NCBI GenBank assembly: GCA_025354165.1
Contig: JANXNI010000066.1
Location: forward strand, 1-44,609
Direction: 5' to 3'
Source of the DNA: Burkholderiales bacterium
GTDB taxonomy: Bacteria; Pseudomonadota; Gammaproteobacteria; Burkholderiales; Casimicrobiaceae
DNA length: 44,609 nt
Part shown: positions 17,471 to 25,612 of the stretch, in pieces
Position numbering within the stretch: position 1 is the first letter of the stretch
How the letters are laid out: every line of letters begins with the position of its first letter
Notes under the pieces: model-generated
Told to the model about the DNA's origin: nothing
Seen by the model: the letters and a program-made list of their open reading frames with translations, nothing else
Databases searched by the model: none
Program-made: the position numbers and the translations under genes

Positions 17471-18884
17471 GTCAGTTGAAAAGCGCATTTGGGCGCCGCT
17501 CGCATGGCTCAACAACGGCGCCGGTGGTGCTTGGGCACGGGACGTTCTGCTTGACGTTGATGGCAACGGGCACTGGTCTTCAATTGCGACCGGCGTTTCA
17601 AAAAATCAGGCTGCCTCAGTCGGCGCACAAATTCTGTCCGGGCCGTTGTTGCCCGGTATGGTGAACGCCCACAGCCATGCATTTCAGCGCGCGTTCGCCG
17701 GTCTCTCGGAGCGGCGCGAAAACGAACACGATGATTTCTGGAGTTGGCGCGACCGCATGTATCGCGTTGCGCTTGCCATTACACCGGATCAATTGAAGGC
17801 GGTGGCGTCGCAGCTCTACCTTGAGTTTTTGCGCGGTGGCTACACGCACGTTTGCGAATTTCACTATGTGCAGCATTCACCCGACGGCGCGCCGTACGAC
17901 GACCCGCTCACGATGGCCTGGATGCTCGTCGAAGCGGCGCGAGACGTGGGCATCGGCATCACGCTGCTGCCCGTGCTGTATGAGCGCTCGGGTTTCACGG
18001 CGACCACATTGCGCGAAGATCAGCGCCGCTTTGCCACCGACGCTGCATGGGTGCTGAACGCGCAACGGCGCATTGCTTCGCAGGCCTCGCTTCATTCGAA
18101 CGCGACGATGAACGCGGGCGTTGCCATTCATTCCCTGCGCGCCGCGAGTGCCGAGTCGATTCGCGAACTGATCGAGCAGGCAGGCGGCCCCATTCATGTG
18201 CACGTTGCCGAGCAAACGGGCGAGGTGGACGAGTGCATCACGGTCACCGGGTTGCGACCGGTGCAGTGGCTCGCGACGCATCATGCGCTCGACTCGCGCT
18301 GGCAGCTGGTTCATGCAACGCACGTGACCGCAGACGAGATCGATAGCGTTGCCCGGAGCGGCGCTTGCGCGGTCATTTGCCCGAGCACGGAGGCGAACCT
18401 CGGTGACGGCACGACCGATGTTGCGCGTTGGCTGGACAGCGGCTGCGCGCTCGCGATTGGTTCCGACAGCCACGTCACGCGCGATTGGCGCGAAGAGCTG
18501 CGCTTGCTCGAATACGGTCAGCGCCTGCAGCATCGCGCACGCAATATTGCGGCGTCGCCACGAACGGGGCAGGCGGCGACGGCGGAGCGGTTGTACTCAC
18601 GCGTGTCTACGGGCGCTGCTGCGGCAGCGGGTCAGTCACGGTGGGGAGTGGTCGTCGGTGCACGCGCCGACGCGCTGGTTGTCGACGCCTCGGAGCCCGC
18701 GCTGCTGGGCATTCCGCCGATGCGCACACTAGACGCAATGGTGTTCAGCAGTCCGTCAAATGCGTTCGCCGACGTGATGGTTGCGGGGCGCTGGGTAGTG
18801 ACTGGAGGCGCGCATCCTGCACAGCGATCGACGTCGAATGCGTTTGCGAACGCGATGCGCGAAATATGGGCAGGGACGGATTAG
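17463..18884 (+). CDS. hutF: formimidoylglutamate deiminase
   Basis: A 473-residue amidohydrolase that removes ammonia from N-formimidoyl-L-glutamate to give N-formyl-L-glutamate. Metal ligands are seen in GMVNAHSHAFQRAFAGL near residue 65, HVHVAEQTGEVDEC near residue 245, LVHATHV near residue 280 and AIGSDSHVT near residue 335. Also FWSWRDRMYRVA, typical of HutF. Length fits the family (about 450-470). Together with hutG it shows that the organism uses the formylglutamate branch rather than direct formamide release. It ends the plus-strand hut run; no clear terminator follows. Confidence 0.96.
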   Translation: MTESVEKRIWAPLAWLNNGAGGAWARDVLLDVDGNGHWSSIATGVSKNQAASVGAQILSGPLLPGMVNAHSHAFQRAFAGLSERRENEHDDFWSWRDRMYRVALAITPDQLKAVASQLYLEFLRGGYTHVCEFHYVQHSPDGAPYDDPLTMAWMLVEAARDVGIGITLLPVLYERSGFTATTLREDQRRFATDAAWVLNAQRRIASQASLHSNATMNAGVAIHSLRAASAESIRELIEQAGGPIHVHVAEQTGEVDECITVTGLRPVQWLATHHALDSRWQLVHATHVTADEIDSVARSGACAVICPSTEANLGDGTTDVARWLDSGCALAIGSDSHVTRDWREELRLLEYGQRLQHRARNIAASPRTGQAATAERLYSRVSTGAAAAAGQSRWGVVVGARADALVVDASEPALLGIPPMRTLDAMVFSSPSNAFADVMVAGRWVVTGGAHPAQRSTSNAFANAMREIWAGTD

Positions 18885-19061
18885 ACCGTTACAGCTTTAT
18901 CGTAAATCTACCAGTGAACGAGGGCTAAGGCTGAAATGCGCATAGAGTCGACTTTATGCACAAATCGGCCTATAGCCCCCGCAAAATATAGAGTTCAGAC
19001 TAGAGCTGTTCCCGTAAGGTGGGCAGTACCCGCCTGCGGTTTGAACACCAGAACTGACGAC

Positions 19062-19655
19062 TCAGGCTGAGTAAGTCACCCGATAAAACGTATCCGAGTT
19101 CGCCGACATTACCGCCTGCTTTTGCAGTGACGCGCTCGCAGTTGCTTCCTGAATCATCGTGAGGTGACTCAGCGCTTCCGGAAAAATTTCCACGCGTGCC
19201 GTGCGCCCCGTCGCCGGGTTGCTGATCAGCGCAACGCCGAGCACCGACGCGTACGGCGCGCTGGTTTCGATGCACGCCGCGCCGTCGGCACCGCAGGCCA
19301 ACACCATCGCATGGGCAATGCCCGCCTGCAACGGATCAATCGCTGGGCCCGCGTTGTCCGCGTAGGAGAGTGCGAGCGGCGACGCTTTGTTCCCCGCGTC
19401 GTTGGCATCGCCAATTTCGTCGGCGATTTCAAGCCCAATGCGGGTGCCAAGCGCGTGCAGCAAGTCGGTGTTGGCTGTTGCGGCGCTGATCGTGCCGAGC
19501 GTCGCGGCAGTGTCTGCGAAGGGCGCATAGGACAGGCTCGACGCGAAGGCCATAGGCGCGATCGCAACGCCTGTAGCGACTGCGCCGACTTTGGCGGAAC
19601 CCACAATAAATTCGCGGCGCGACGCTTTGAATACCGTATCTGGAAGGGACGACAT
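19062..19655 (-). CDS. hypothetical protein with Tat-type signal
   Basis: A 197-residue exported protein. The N-terminus contains SRREFIVGSAKVGAVATGVAIAP, a twin-arginine export signal with hydrophobic core, ending near FASS. The mature part is rich in Ala and small residues, with ADGAACIETSAPYAS and ATGRTARVEIFPEALSHLTMIQEATASA; I do not recognise the family. A GAGGAGA ribosome binding site lies directly before the ATG, which supports the start. Tat export suggests folding or cofactor insertion before transport, but no cofactor motif is visible. It lies between hutF and a GNAT gene without an evident operon partner. Confidence 0.7.
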   Translation of the reverse strand: MSSLPDTVFKASRREFIVGSAKVGAVATGVAIAPMAFASSLSYAPFADTAATLGTISAATANTDLLHALGTRIGLEIADEIGDANDAGNKASPLALSYADNAGPAIDPLQAGIAHAMVLACGADGAACIETSAPYASVLGVALISNPATGRTARVEIFPEALSHLTMIQEATASASLQKQAVMSANSDTFYRVTYSA

Positions 19656-19797
19656 CAGATTTCTCCTCTGGTTTTGATGCGCGCTTCGAGAGACATTTCC
19701 GTGAGCGGCGGGGAGGTAACGCCGCGTTGGTCACGCGGGTTGACGGCGAGCAAACTGGGATACCTGTGGCCCTTGTGCTGCCGTGCCTCCGGGTTTT

Positions 19798-20619
19798 TTA
19801 CGCAGAAAGCCAATGCTCCAACCGCATCACTTCACGCAGACCACAACGCTGCGCCAACTCAATCGAAGGCGCGTTGGTCGCGTCCACCACATAGCGCACC
19901 GCGAGGCCGCGCGAAGCCACATCAGCCAGGGCAGCGCGCACCAACGCGTGCGCGTGCCCTGCGCGTCGTGCACGTTCCGCAACATATAGCGAACCGATTT
20001 CATGCAGTGTCGGTGTGTTCGGAAAGGTGAGCGCAATTGCCACGGGCGCATCGCCATCGAAACTCAACAGACAGCGAGCAGAGCCATCGGTAAACATGGT
20101 TTTGAGTTCGCTCACGCTGTAGACGTCATGCGCAGCAAGCAGCGCCGCCGCTTCGGGCGGAATGTAATCGGTCAATCGAATTACGGGCAGTTTGCGACTT
20201 AGTTCAACCAACCCGTCATCGACATTCGCAGCACGCGTAAACGTCAAAAGCGCGCGCTGATAAGTCAGTGCGGGGCACAGCGCACGCAACGCCGCAACAA
20301 GCGCCAGGTCGCAAGACTTCACCACGAACGATTCTGTGCCCGTATTCTCAAGAATCGCGCGTGCGCAAGCATCAATGAGCGCTGCCGAAGGTAACGCCGA
20401 AAGCACCGGATAAATTATGAGCGACGCGGAAGGGTATTTGCTCGTGTCCCACTGACTTGCAGCGCGCGGTGAGAGCATCAGAAACGCATGCTCGCCATCC
20501 AAGGCGATTTGAACGACGCGCATGTGCTCACGGTACAGCCCAAGCATTTTGAGCGGCGTAATGTGGCGAAGTTCGTCCTCGTTTACGAACTTTGTGAGGC
20601 GCTCGAAAATATTATCCAT
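19798..20619 (-). CDS. GNAT family N-acetyltransferase
   Basis: A 273-residue protein. The N-terminal half (residues 1-150) has an unassigned fold beginning MDNIFERLTKFVNEDELRH. The C-terminal half is a FR47-like acetyltransferase: HEIGSLYVAERARRAGHAHALVRAAL gives the acetyl-CoA-binding strand-turn-helix near residue 215, and YVVDATNAPSIELAQRCGLREV gives the final conserved helix. It therefore probably acetylates a small molecule or protein; the substrate is unknown. It diverges from the vapBC-like pair, with only 88 bases between the starts. Confidence 0.8.
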   Translation of the reverse strand: MDNIFERLTKFVNEDELRHITPLKMLGLYREHMRVVQIALDGEHAFLMLSPRAASQWDTSKYPSASLIIYPVLSALPSAALIDACARAILENTGTESFVVKSCDLALVAALRALCPALTYQRALLTFTRAANVDDGLVELSRKLPVIRLTDYIPPEAAALLAAHDVYSVSELKTMFTDGSARCLLSFDGDAPVAIALTFPNTPTLHEIGSLYVAERARRAGHAHALVRAALADVASRGLAVRYVVDATNAPSIELAQRCGLREVMRLEHWLSA

Positions 20620-20649
20620 CGGTCAATTATTTGGCAAAGCAGGACACAG

Positions 20650-20691
20650 TTTACTTAACCTTGTTGGTCAGATAAAATGCAAGTTGACCAA
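20650..20691 (+). promoter_or_regulatory. probable promoter and operator of toxin-antitoxin pair
   Basis: TTTACT (20650-20655) and TAAAAT (20673-20678) are 17 bases apart. The inverted repeat TTGGTCA (20664-20670) and TGACCAA (20685-20691) flanks the -10 box. Antitoxins of this type normally repress their own promoter through such a dyad. Confidence 0.45.
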
Positions 20692-20707
20692 GTCGGAGTA
20701 TGACGCC

Positions 20708-20956
20708 ATGCAACTTAACGTTTACGAAGCAAAATCAGCACTCTCAAACCTGCTTGATCGTGCCATCGCGGGCGAAACGGTGGTGATCGCACGCGCGGGT
20801 CAACCACTGGTTCGCCTGGTGCCTGTTGGAACGGTGAAAAGCAAAAGCGGCGTCACCTTCGGCGGCGCGCTCGCCGGAAAGATCAAGCTTAAGCAAGACT
20901 TTTTCGCACCGCTGACGGATGACGATTTGCTCACTTCAGGCAGATCAGGAAAATAG
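20708..20956 (+). CDS. type II antitoxin, Phd/YefM-like (VapB role)
   Basis: An 82-residue DNA-binding antitoxin. The N-terminus MQLNVYEAKSALSNLLDRAIAGETVVIARAGQPLVRLVPV is the Phd/YefM fold; the C-terminal tail from about residue 50 is the flexible part expected to wrap the toxin. It stops one base into the start of the PIN toxin, so the two are translated together. The ATG at 20708 aligns with the family start. A promoter and dyad lie just upstream and suggest autorepression. Confidence 0.9.
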   Translation: MQLNVYEAKSALSNLLDRAIAGETVVIARAGQPLVRLVPVGTVKSKSGVTFGGALAGKIKLKQDFFAPLTDDDLLTSGRSGK

Positions 20957-21333
20957 TGAAACTGCTGCTCGACACGCATTGCCTGATCTGGCTGTTGAAC
21001 GATGCGCCTGAACTCACGCCAGCAGCGCGTCGCCTGATCCGCAACGCGGAAACAGTCTATTTCTCCTTCTCCTCGATTTGGGAAATTGGCCTCAAATGGC
21101 GCAAAGGAAAAATCAACATCCAGCCTCGCGCGATTGCGGAAGCCGCGCTCGCGTCGGGTTTGCACGAGCGCACCATCGAACTCGAAGCCATCCTGATCTC
21201 GTCAGAACTCAAAACGCAACACGGCGACCCGTTCGACCGTTTGCTCTACGCGCAAGCAAAGCACGGCAAGCTCAAATTGCTGACCGTCGACGAGAAGATT
21301 CCGAAGTTTGGCGCGACAGTGATTCGGGCTTAG
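20956..21333 (+). CDS. vapC: PIN domain toxin, VapC type
   Basis: A 125-residue PIN-fold ribonuclease. Acidic residues expected at the metal site are seen in LLLDTHCLIWLL (residue 6), SSIWEIGLKW (near residue 40), HGDPFDRLLYAQA (near residue 97) and LTVDEKI (near residue 115). This is the PHH subtype usually paired with Phd-like antitoxins. GTG start at 20956 overlaps the antitoxin stop. VapC toxins cleave RNA, often specific tRNAs; the target here is unknown. Confidence 0.92.
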   Translation: MKLLLDTHCLIWLLNDAPELTPAARRLIRNAETVYFSFSSIWEIGLKWRKGKINIQPRAIAEAALASGLHERTIELEAILISSELKTQHGDPFDRLLYAQAKHGKLKLLTVDEKIPKFGATVIRA

Positions 21334-21384
21334 CGATTATTCAATCGCGAGTGGTACTTGCGAGTTCTAGGGAAGAGAAAAAGT

Positions 21385-21672
21385 ATGCCACGCAAATCAG
21401 CTAGTTCGCTCAAACCGATCCCCGCATTCAAAAGCGAGGCCGAAGAACGCGCGTTCTGGAAGACGCATGACGCAACGGACTATCTCGATCTCTCGAAGGC
21501 GCAACGCGTCACGTTACCCAATCTGAAGCCCAGCACGGACAGCATTTCGCTGCGCCTGCCCGCGCACATGCTCGAAGGCATCAAGAACGCCGCCAACAAA
21601 CCCGACGTGCCGTATCAATCGCTGATCAAGGTTTGGTTGCAGGAGAAGCTAGAGAAATTGGAGAAGGCATGA
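21385..21672 (+). CDS. CopG/BrnA-like antitoxin, apparently unpaired
   Basis: A 95-residue basic protein. The middle reads KSEAEERAFWKTHDATDYLDL, as in BrnA and related CopG antitoxins, and the C-terminus SISLRLPAHMLEGIKNAANKPDVPYQSLIKVWLQEKL is a ribbon-helix-helix DNA-binding domain. An AGGGAAGAG ribosome binding site precedes the ATG at 21385. A BrnT-type toxin would normally sit directly upstream, but the gene there is vapC, 51 bases away. It may therefore be an orphan antitoxin or a second regulator of the vapC operon. Confidence 0.85.
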   Translation: MPRKSASSLKPIPAFKSEAEERAFWKTHDATDYLDLSKAQRVTLPNLKPSTDSISLRLPAHMLEGIKNAANKPDVPYQSLIKVWLQEKLEKLEKA

Positions 21673-21810
21673 GACACAGCGGTAGATTTAACTTGCTTCT
21701 TTCGTCTGATAGACACCAGTATCCTATTTACGAACGTTCGCAGCGATATCAACTTTTCGCACAATTGCGCTGAGATTGATGCCACCTCTTTCACCGCCCG
21801 CCAACGATTG

Positions 21811-23101
21811 TTATAAGCTAACTGAACGCTCGTATCTTCTTCCCAAGCCATCTGAGGCAGTTGCGGTGCCCGCCGACAGAAATTCAAAACGTTGCTGCCG
21901 ACGAGATTCGTCCACGTCACCTGCAAGAAGGTAGCCTTCGATCGCAGCCAAAATAGCAGAATGACGACTAGACGAATACTGTGGCAATGCTTCTATCGTT
22001 TCGACGACCTTCTGGCTGCCGATTGCACCGGAAGCGATCTGTTGGAAAAGTAGTCGATCCTGAGACCGAATCGCAAGGAGCAGTGCGACAAGAGCGGGAT
22101 CCAAGTAGTTGTTAGGCCCGGTTTGATTGAGGACAACACAAAGTCTCGCGATGCACCGTTCACGTGCTCGCAACGACAGGTTGTACATGTCTGCTATCGC
22201 CGTAAAGAATTTAACGAAATTGTCGCGATCGCGTGAGATCGAGTACCCTGTTCTGCTAGAGAAAATGTCACCAAGTTCGAATCGATCCAGCAGGGAGTCG
22301 GTAATTCGCTCATCGGCGTTCACCGGAACCCCGAATTCAATGTCGAAAAATTTGCGCAAATACTCTGCTGCATTTATGCGCTCGCCATAGATTGAAGCGA
22401 CGCTCGCCTCTAGTTGTGATTTGTCTACTGCCAAAACAAATATCAAGGTCTCGACATTGAAGAGATGCTTTATACGTTCGAGCGTTTCAATTGCGAATGA
22501 GGGGCGACAGCGATCCAACTCATCAATAACAAGTACGAGGACTTTCTTTTGATCTGTTTCAGAGCTCGCTGCGACTGCCTTTTCGACCGCCTCCTTAAAG
22601 GCCGCAATACTCTGTCTCTCTTGTTGAAAGGCCGAGACGACATCGTCTGCCAATGATCCCGTGGCGTCGGCCGTGACTTTCTCAATATCTTTGTCGAGTT
22701 CTAGCGCTCCGAGCGTAGCTATCCGTGCCGCCGCGACAACACCATGTTTGACAATTGCACGCGTCCATTTTTTGACCGCCTCCAACTGCTCGCGGCTAGC
22801 CCCTGCAGAGATCGCTTCCTGTAGCGCAACCACAAGTGGCACTAATGGGTCACCGCTGAAATCATGCTCCCACAAATCGACGTACACGCAACGAATCGAT
22901 TCCGAACTAATACGTGCCTGAAGCATCTTGACTAAGGTCGTTTTTGCCGTTCCCATAGGGAGCGTCAATGGCAACGACGTACGGAGCATTGACCTTGCAT
23001 ATGTGGTTGGCGAGGAATTCGACTACTTCTCTGCTTTCTAGCTTGTCGTTCTTGAAAATATCGTCTTCAGAAACTTCAATTTCAGAGATTCGATATTTCA
23101 T
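21811..23101 (-). pseudogene. KAP family P-loop NTPase, frameshifted in Walker A
   Basis: The first frame (23101-22907) starts MKYRISEIEVSEDDIF and reaches VVAIDAPYGNGKN; the second frame (up to 21811) continues as KTTLVKMLQARISSESIRCVYVDLWEH. Joined across the A5 run on the minus strand (22941-22945), they restore APYGNGKTTLVKML, a KAP-type Walker A. Walker B VLVIDELDRCRPSF is intact near joined residue 200. KAP NTPases are often membrane-associated and occur in accessory regions, some in defence loci. One extra base explains the break; real decay, assembly error or a +1 recoding event cannot be separated here. A further shift near 21870 may add the tail LAYNNRWRAVKEVASISAQL (to about 21680). 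Confidence 0.75.
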
Positions 23102-23164
23102 AGCGCGATGCCTAATATTGTGAAATGCAGTGAGGAGCTTGGATTCGACGGTGACCTTGGGCAG

Positions 23165-24691
23165 CTATTCCATCTTGCGCAACTGCGGAAACAAAATCAC
23201 ATCCCTAATCGCTGGGGAATTGGTGAACAGCATCACTAGCCGATCAATGCCGATGCCTTCACCCGCAGTAGGTGGCAAACCGTATTCAAGCGCTTTGATG
23301 TAGTCCGCGTCGTAGAACATAGCTTCTTCGTCGCCGGCGTCTTTGGCTTTGGTTTGCGCCTGGAATCGTGCGGCTTGATCTTCGGGGTCGTTTAGTTCGG
23401 AAAATCCATTGCAGATTTCGCGGCCGGTGATGAAGAGTTCGAAGCGGTCGGTGACATCCGGGTTCGCGTCGTTGGCGCGGGCGAGCGGCGACACATCCGT
23501 CGGGTGCGCCATGATGTACGTGGGCTGGATCAGTTTTTCTTCGGTGTTGGCTTCGAAGAGTTTGAGTTGCAGCACGCCGAGGCCGTCGGTGTCGCGCACC
23601 TCTGTGCCCGAGCGCTTGACGGCGTTGCGCAGGAACTCCATGTCGTTCAATTGCGCTTCGGTGTATTGCGGGTTGTACTTCATGATCGCTTGCGCCATGG
23701 TGAGGCGATCAAACGGCTTGCCCAGATCAATTTCGAGTTCGCCGAACTTGATGGTGGTGCTGCCGAGCACGGTTTGCGCGCATTCGCGGAACAGCGTTTC
23801 GGTGAGATCCATCAGGTAGTTGTAGTCCTGATACGCCTCGTAGAACTCGAGCATGGTGAACTCGGGGTTGTGCCGCGTGCTGGTGCCTTCGTTCCTGTAA
23901 TTGCGGTTGATCTCGAACACTTTTTCGAAGCCGCCGACGGTGAGACGCTTCAGATAAAGCTCGGGCGCGATGCGCATGTACATCTGCTGATCGAGCGCGT
24001 TGTAATGCGTGATGAAGGGCTTGGCCGCAGCGCCACCGGGGATCGGGTGCATCATCGGCGTTTCGACTTCGAGGTAGCCGCGCTGCACATAAAAATTGCG
24101 GATGAAGGCGATCATCTTCGAGCGAATTTCGAAGGTGCGACGCGACTCCGGGCTCATGATGAGGTCAACGTAGCGTTGACGATATTTCATTTCAGTGTCG
24201 GTGAGGCCGTGGAATTTCTCTGGCAGCGGACGAAGGGATTTTGTCAGCAGACGCAGCGCTTTTACTTTGATCGAAAGCTCGCCTTTTTGCGTGCGAAACA
24301 TCGTGCCCGTTGCGCCGAGGATGTCGCCCATATCCCAATGCTTGAACGCTTCGTGCGTCTCAGCGCCGACGCCCGCGTCGTTGATGTAGAGCTGGATGCG
24401 GCCCGACATGTCCTGCACCGTTGCGAACGATGCGCCGCCCATCACGCGCTTTAACATCATGCGACCGGCGATGGTTACGGTTGCGCCCGCGCCATCGTTC
24501 AGCGCGTCAAGTTCTTCCTTCGTCTTATCTGCGTACGTTGCGGCGAGATCGCCCGCGAGATGGTCGCGGCGGAAATCGTTCGGGAAGGCCTGGCCTTTTT
24601 CACGCAGCGCGGTGAGCTTGGCGCGACGCTCGGCGATGATGTGGTTTTCGTCTTGGGGCGGGGTTGCGGTGTCGGGTGTGATGGTCGTCAT
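23165..24691 (-). CDS. lysS: lysyl-tRNA synthetase, class II
   Basis: A 508-residue enzyme that charges tRNA-Lys. The N-terminal OB-fold anticodon-binding domain (about 60-170) is followed by the class II catalytic core: motif 1 around [29 protein letters not shown], motif 2 in [29 protein letters not shown], and motif 3 in [26 protein letters not shown]. Length fits bacterial LysRS. The ATG at 24691 lies three bases from the stop of the upstream PIN toxin gene; a TTG two codons earlier would overlap it. This suggests that an essential gene is co-transcribed with a toxin-antitoxin pair. Confidence 0.97.
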   Translation of the reverse strand: MTTITPDTATPPQDENHIIAERRAKLTALREKGQAFPNDFRRDHLAGDLAATYADKTKEELDALNDGAGATVTIAGRMMLKRVMGGASFATVQDMSGRIQLYINDAGVGAETHEAFKHWDMGDILGATGTMFRTQKGELSIKVKALRLLTKSLRPLPEKFHGLTDTEMKYRQRYVDLIMSPESRRTFEIRSKMIAFIRNFYVQRGYLEVETPMMHPIPGGAAAKPFITHYNALDQQMYMRIAPELYLKRLTVGGFEKVFEINRNYRNEGTSTRHNPEFTMLEFYEAYQDYNYLMDLTETLFRECAQTVLGSTTIKFGELEIDLGKPFDRLTMAQAIMKYNPQYTEAQLNDMEFLRNAVKRSGTEVRDTDGLGVLQLKLFEANTEEKLIQPTYIMAHPTDVSPLARANDANPDVTDRFELFITGREICNGFSELNDPEDQAARFQAQTKAKDAGDEEAMFYDADYIKALEYGLPPTAGEGIGIDRLVMLFTNSPAIRDVILFPQLRKME

Positions 24692-24693
24692 GC

Positions 24694-25131
24694 TCAATCC
24701 GGCAGGAAAGAAATGGTTTTGAATCCCAACGCGTTCGCCGCGTTGAGCTGTTGTTTGTCTGATGTTACGAAGCCAAGCGCTGTGACGCGCTCGGCGATGG
24801 CGAGGTGAAGCGCGTCTAGTGTCTTCAGTGGTAGCGGGGAGACGCGGTCAATCATGCGCGTGGCGAGTGAGAAATCGCCCGACGCTGCACTAATGACGTC
24901 GAATAGGCCGTCGTTGATGTCCGCCTGAAATGTAGACCAGATTCGCGCGGCAGTCACGGTGTCAAAGCGGCCCTCGCGCTGCCGCCTCGCCACGGTACTA
25001 CGCATTTCGAGAATGGACAGATCGCTGATGGCAACGCGTTCGGTTTGTGCGTGTAAAAATTCATCTACGTCAGCGCTTCGGGCCTCTTCGATGTAGGCCT
25101 TTGCGAGCGAACTGGTATCGAAGTAAATCAA
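24694..25131 (-). CDS. vapC: PIN domain protein, VapC type, upstream of lysS
   Basis: A 145-residue PIN-fold protein. The acidic residues of the ribonuclease site are seen in [16 protein letters not shown] (residue 5), [14 protein letters not shown] (near residue 43), [12 protein letters not shown] (near residue 105) and FVTSDKQQ (near residue 123). It overlaps the antitoxin gene by four bases and stops two bases before the lysS ATG. Toxins of this type are ribonucleases; in other bacteria they cut tRNA or rRNA. The target here is unknown. Confidence 0.9.
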   Translation of the reverse strand: MIYFDTSSLAKAYIEEARSADVDEFLHAQTERVAISDLSILEMRSTVARRQREGRFDTVTAARIWSTFQADINDGLFDVISAASGDFSLATRMIDRVSPLPLKTLDALHLAIAERVTALGFVTSDKQQLNAANALGFKTISFLPD

Positions 25132-25367
25132 AAGTCGCGCTCACGTTCCTCAGCTAAAAGCACTTCACTCCCCACCGTCTGCAACGGCATTGAGGCGCGC
25201 AGCTCAGCGTGCGACGTCCACTTAGGGCGCGGCTTCACCGGCTCAAGCGGCAGCACTCTGGCAAACGGCTTGCCATGATGCGTCAGAATGACTTCGCCCT
25301 CGGCTTCGAGCGTTTCCTTGAGGATTTCGTAGCGTTGGCGTATTTCGCGGATGCCCAGCGTCTGCAT
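25128..25367 (-). CDS. type II antitoxin, Phd/YefM-like
   Basis: A 79-residue antitoxin beginning MQTLGIREIRQRYEILKETLEAEGEVILTHHGKPFARVLPL, the Phd/YefM DNA-binding fold with HGKPFARV as its hallmark. The C-terminal tail from residue 45 is charged and probably binds the PIN partner encoded immediately downstream (ATGA overlap). Two short palindromes upstream at 25383-25391 and 25402-25412 are candidate binding sites for autorepression. Confidence 0.88.
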   Translation of the reverse strand: MQTLGIREIRQRYEILKETLEAEGEVILTHHGKPFARVLPLEPVKPRPKWTSHAELRASMPLQTVGSEVLLAEERERDF

Positions 25368-25382
25368 GCGGATAGGTTCTCA

Positions 25383-25412
25383 TTGTGACAAACTTTTCGA
25401 ATTGTGCCACAA
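25383..25412. promoter_or_regulatory. twin palindromes, candidate antitoxin operator
   Basis: TTGTGACAA (25383-25391) and TTGTGCCACAA (25402-25412) are both palindromic and their centres are 20 bases apart, two helical turns. They lie 16-45 bases upstream of the antitoxin start, where an autorepressor would bind. Confidence 0.55.
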
Positions 25413-25440
25413 AGGTTGTTTGCGCGTCACGGGCTCCAGC

Positions 25441-25554
25441 AGCTTTTCGCTGAAGCTCATTAAGCACAGGGGCTGGAGCTGATAAATGGCAATAGTTGAT
25501 ATTCAGCCGTTTGACTTGTTAGCCCCAGTGCAATAAGGCTTTAACGAAAAAGCT
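25441..25554. repeat. 34-bp inverted repeat pair in the 25368-25612 gap
   Basis: The left unit 25441-25474 begins AGCTTTTCGCTGAAGC and ends GCACAGGGGCT. The right unit 25521-25554, read on the minus strand, begins AGCTTTTTCGTTAAAGC and ends GCACTGGGGCT. They match at most positions if one base is gapped. Additional short stems (CTCCAGC/GCTGGAG; ATTCAGC/GCTGAAT) surround them. The gap holds no credible gene. A related but weaker sequence is at 44097-44131. Confidence 0.6.
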
Positions 25555-25612
25555 GAATACTTTTTTATGCTAGGCAAAAAGCCGAAATTTCATTGGCGGC
25601 TGGTGTGAGTGA

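Noticed and set aside
22941-22945. Programmed -1 frameshift in the KAP gene
   Set aside because: The required shift is +1 (or -2), and CAAAAAC is not a good -1 slippery heptamer.
23504-24454. 316-codon plus-strand frame opposite lysS
   Set aside because: Antisense of a certain gene, no family motif, composition dictated by lysS codons.
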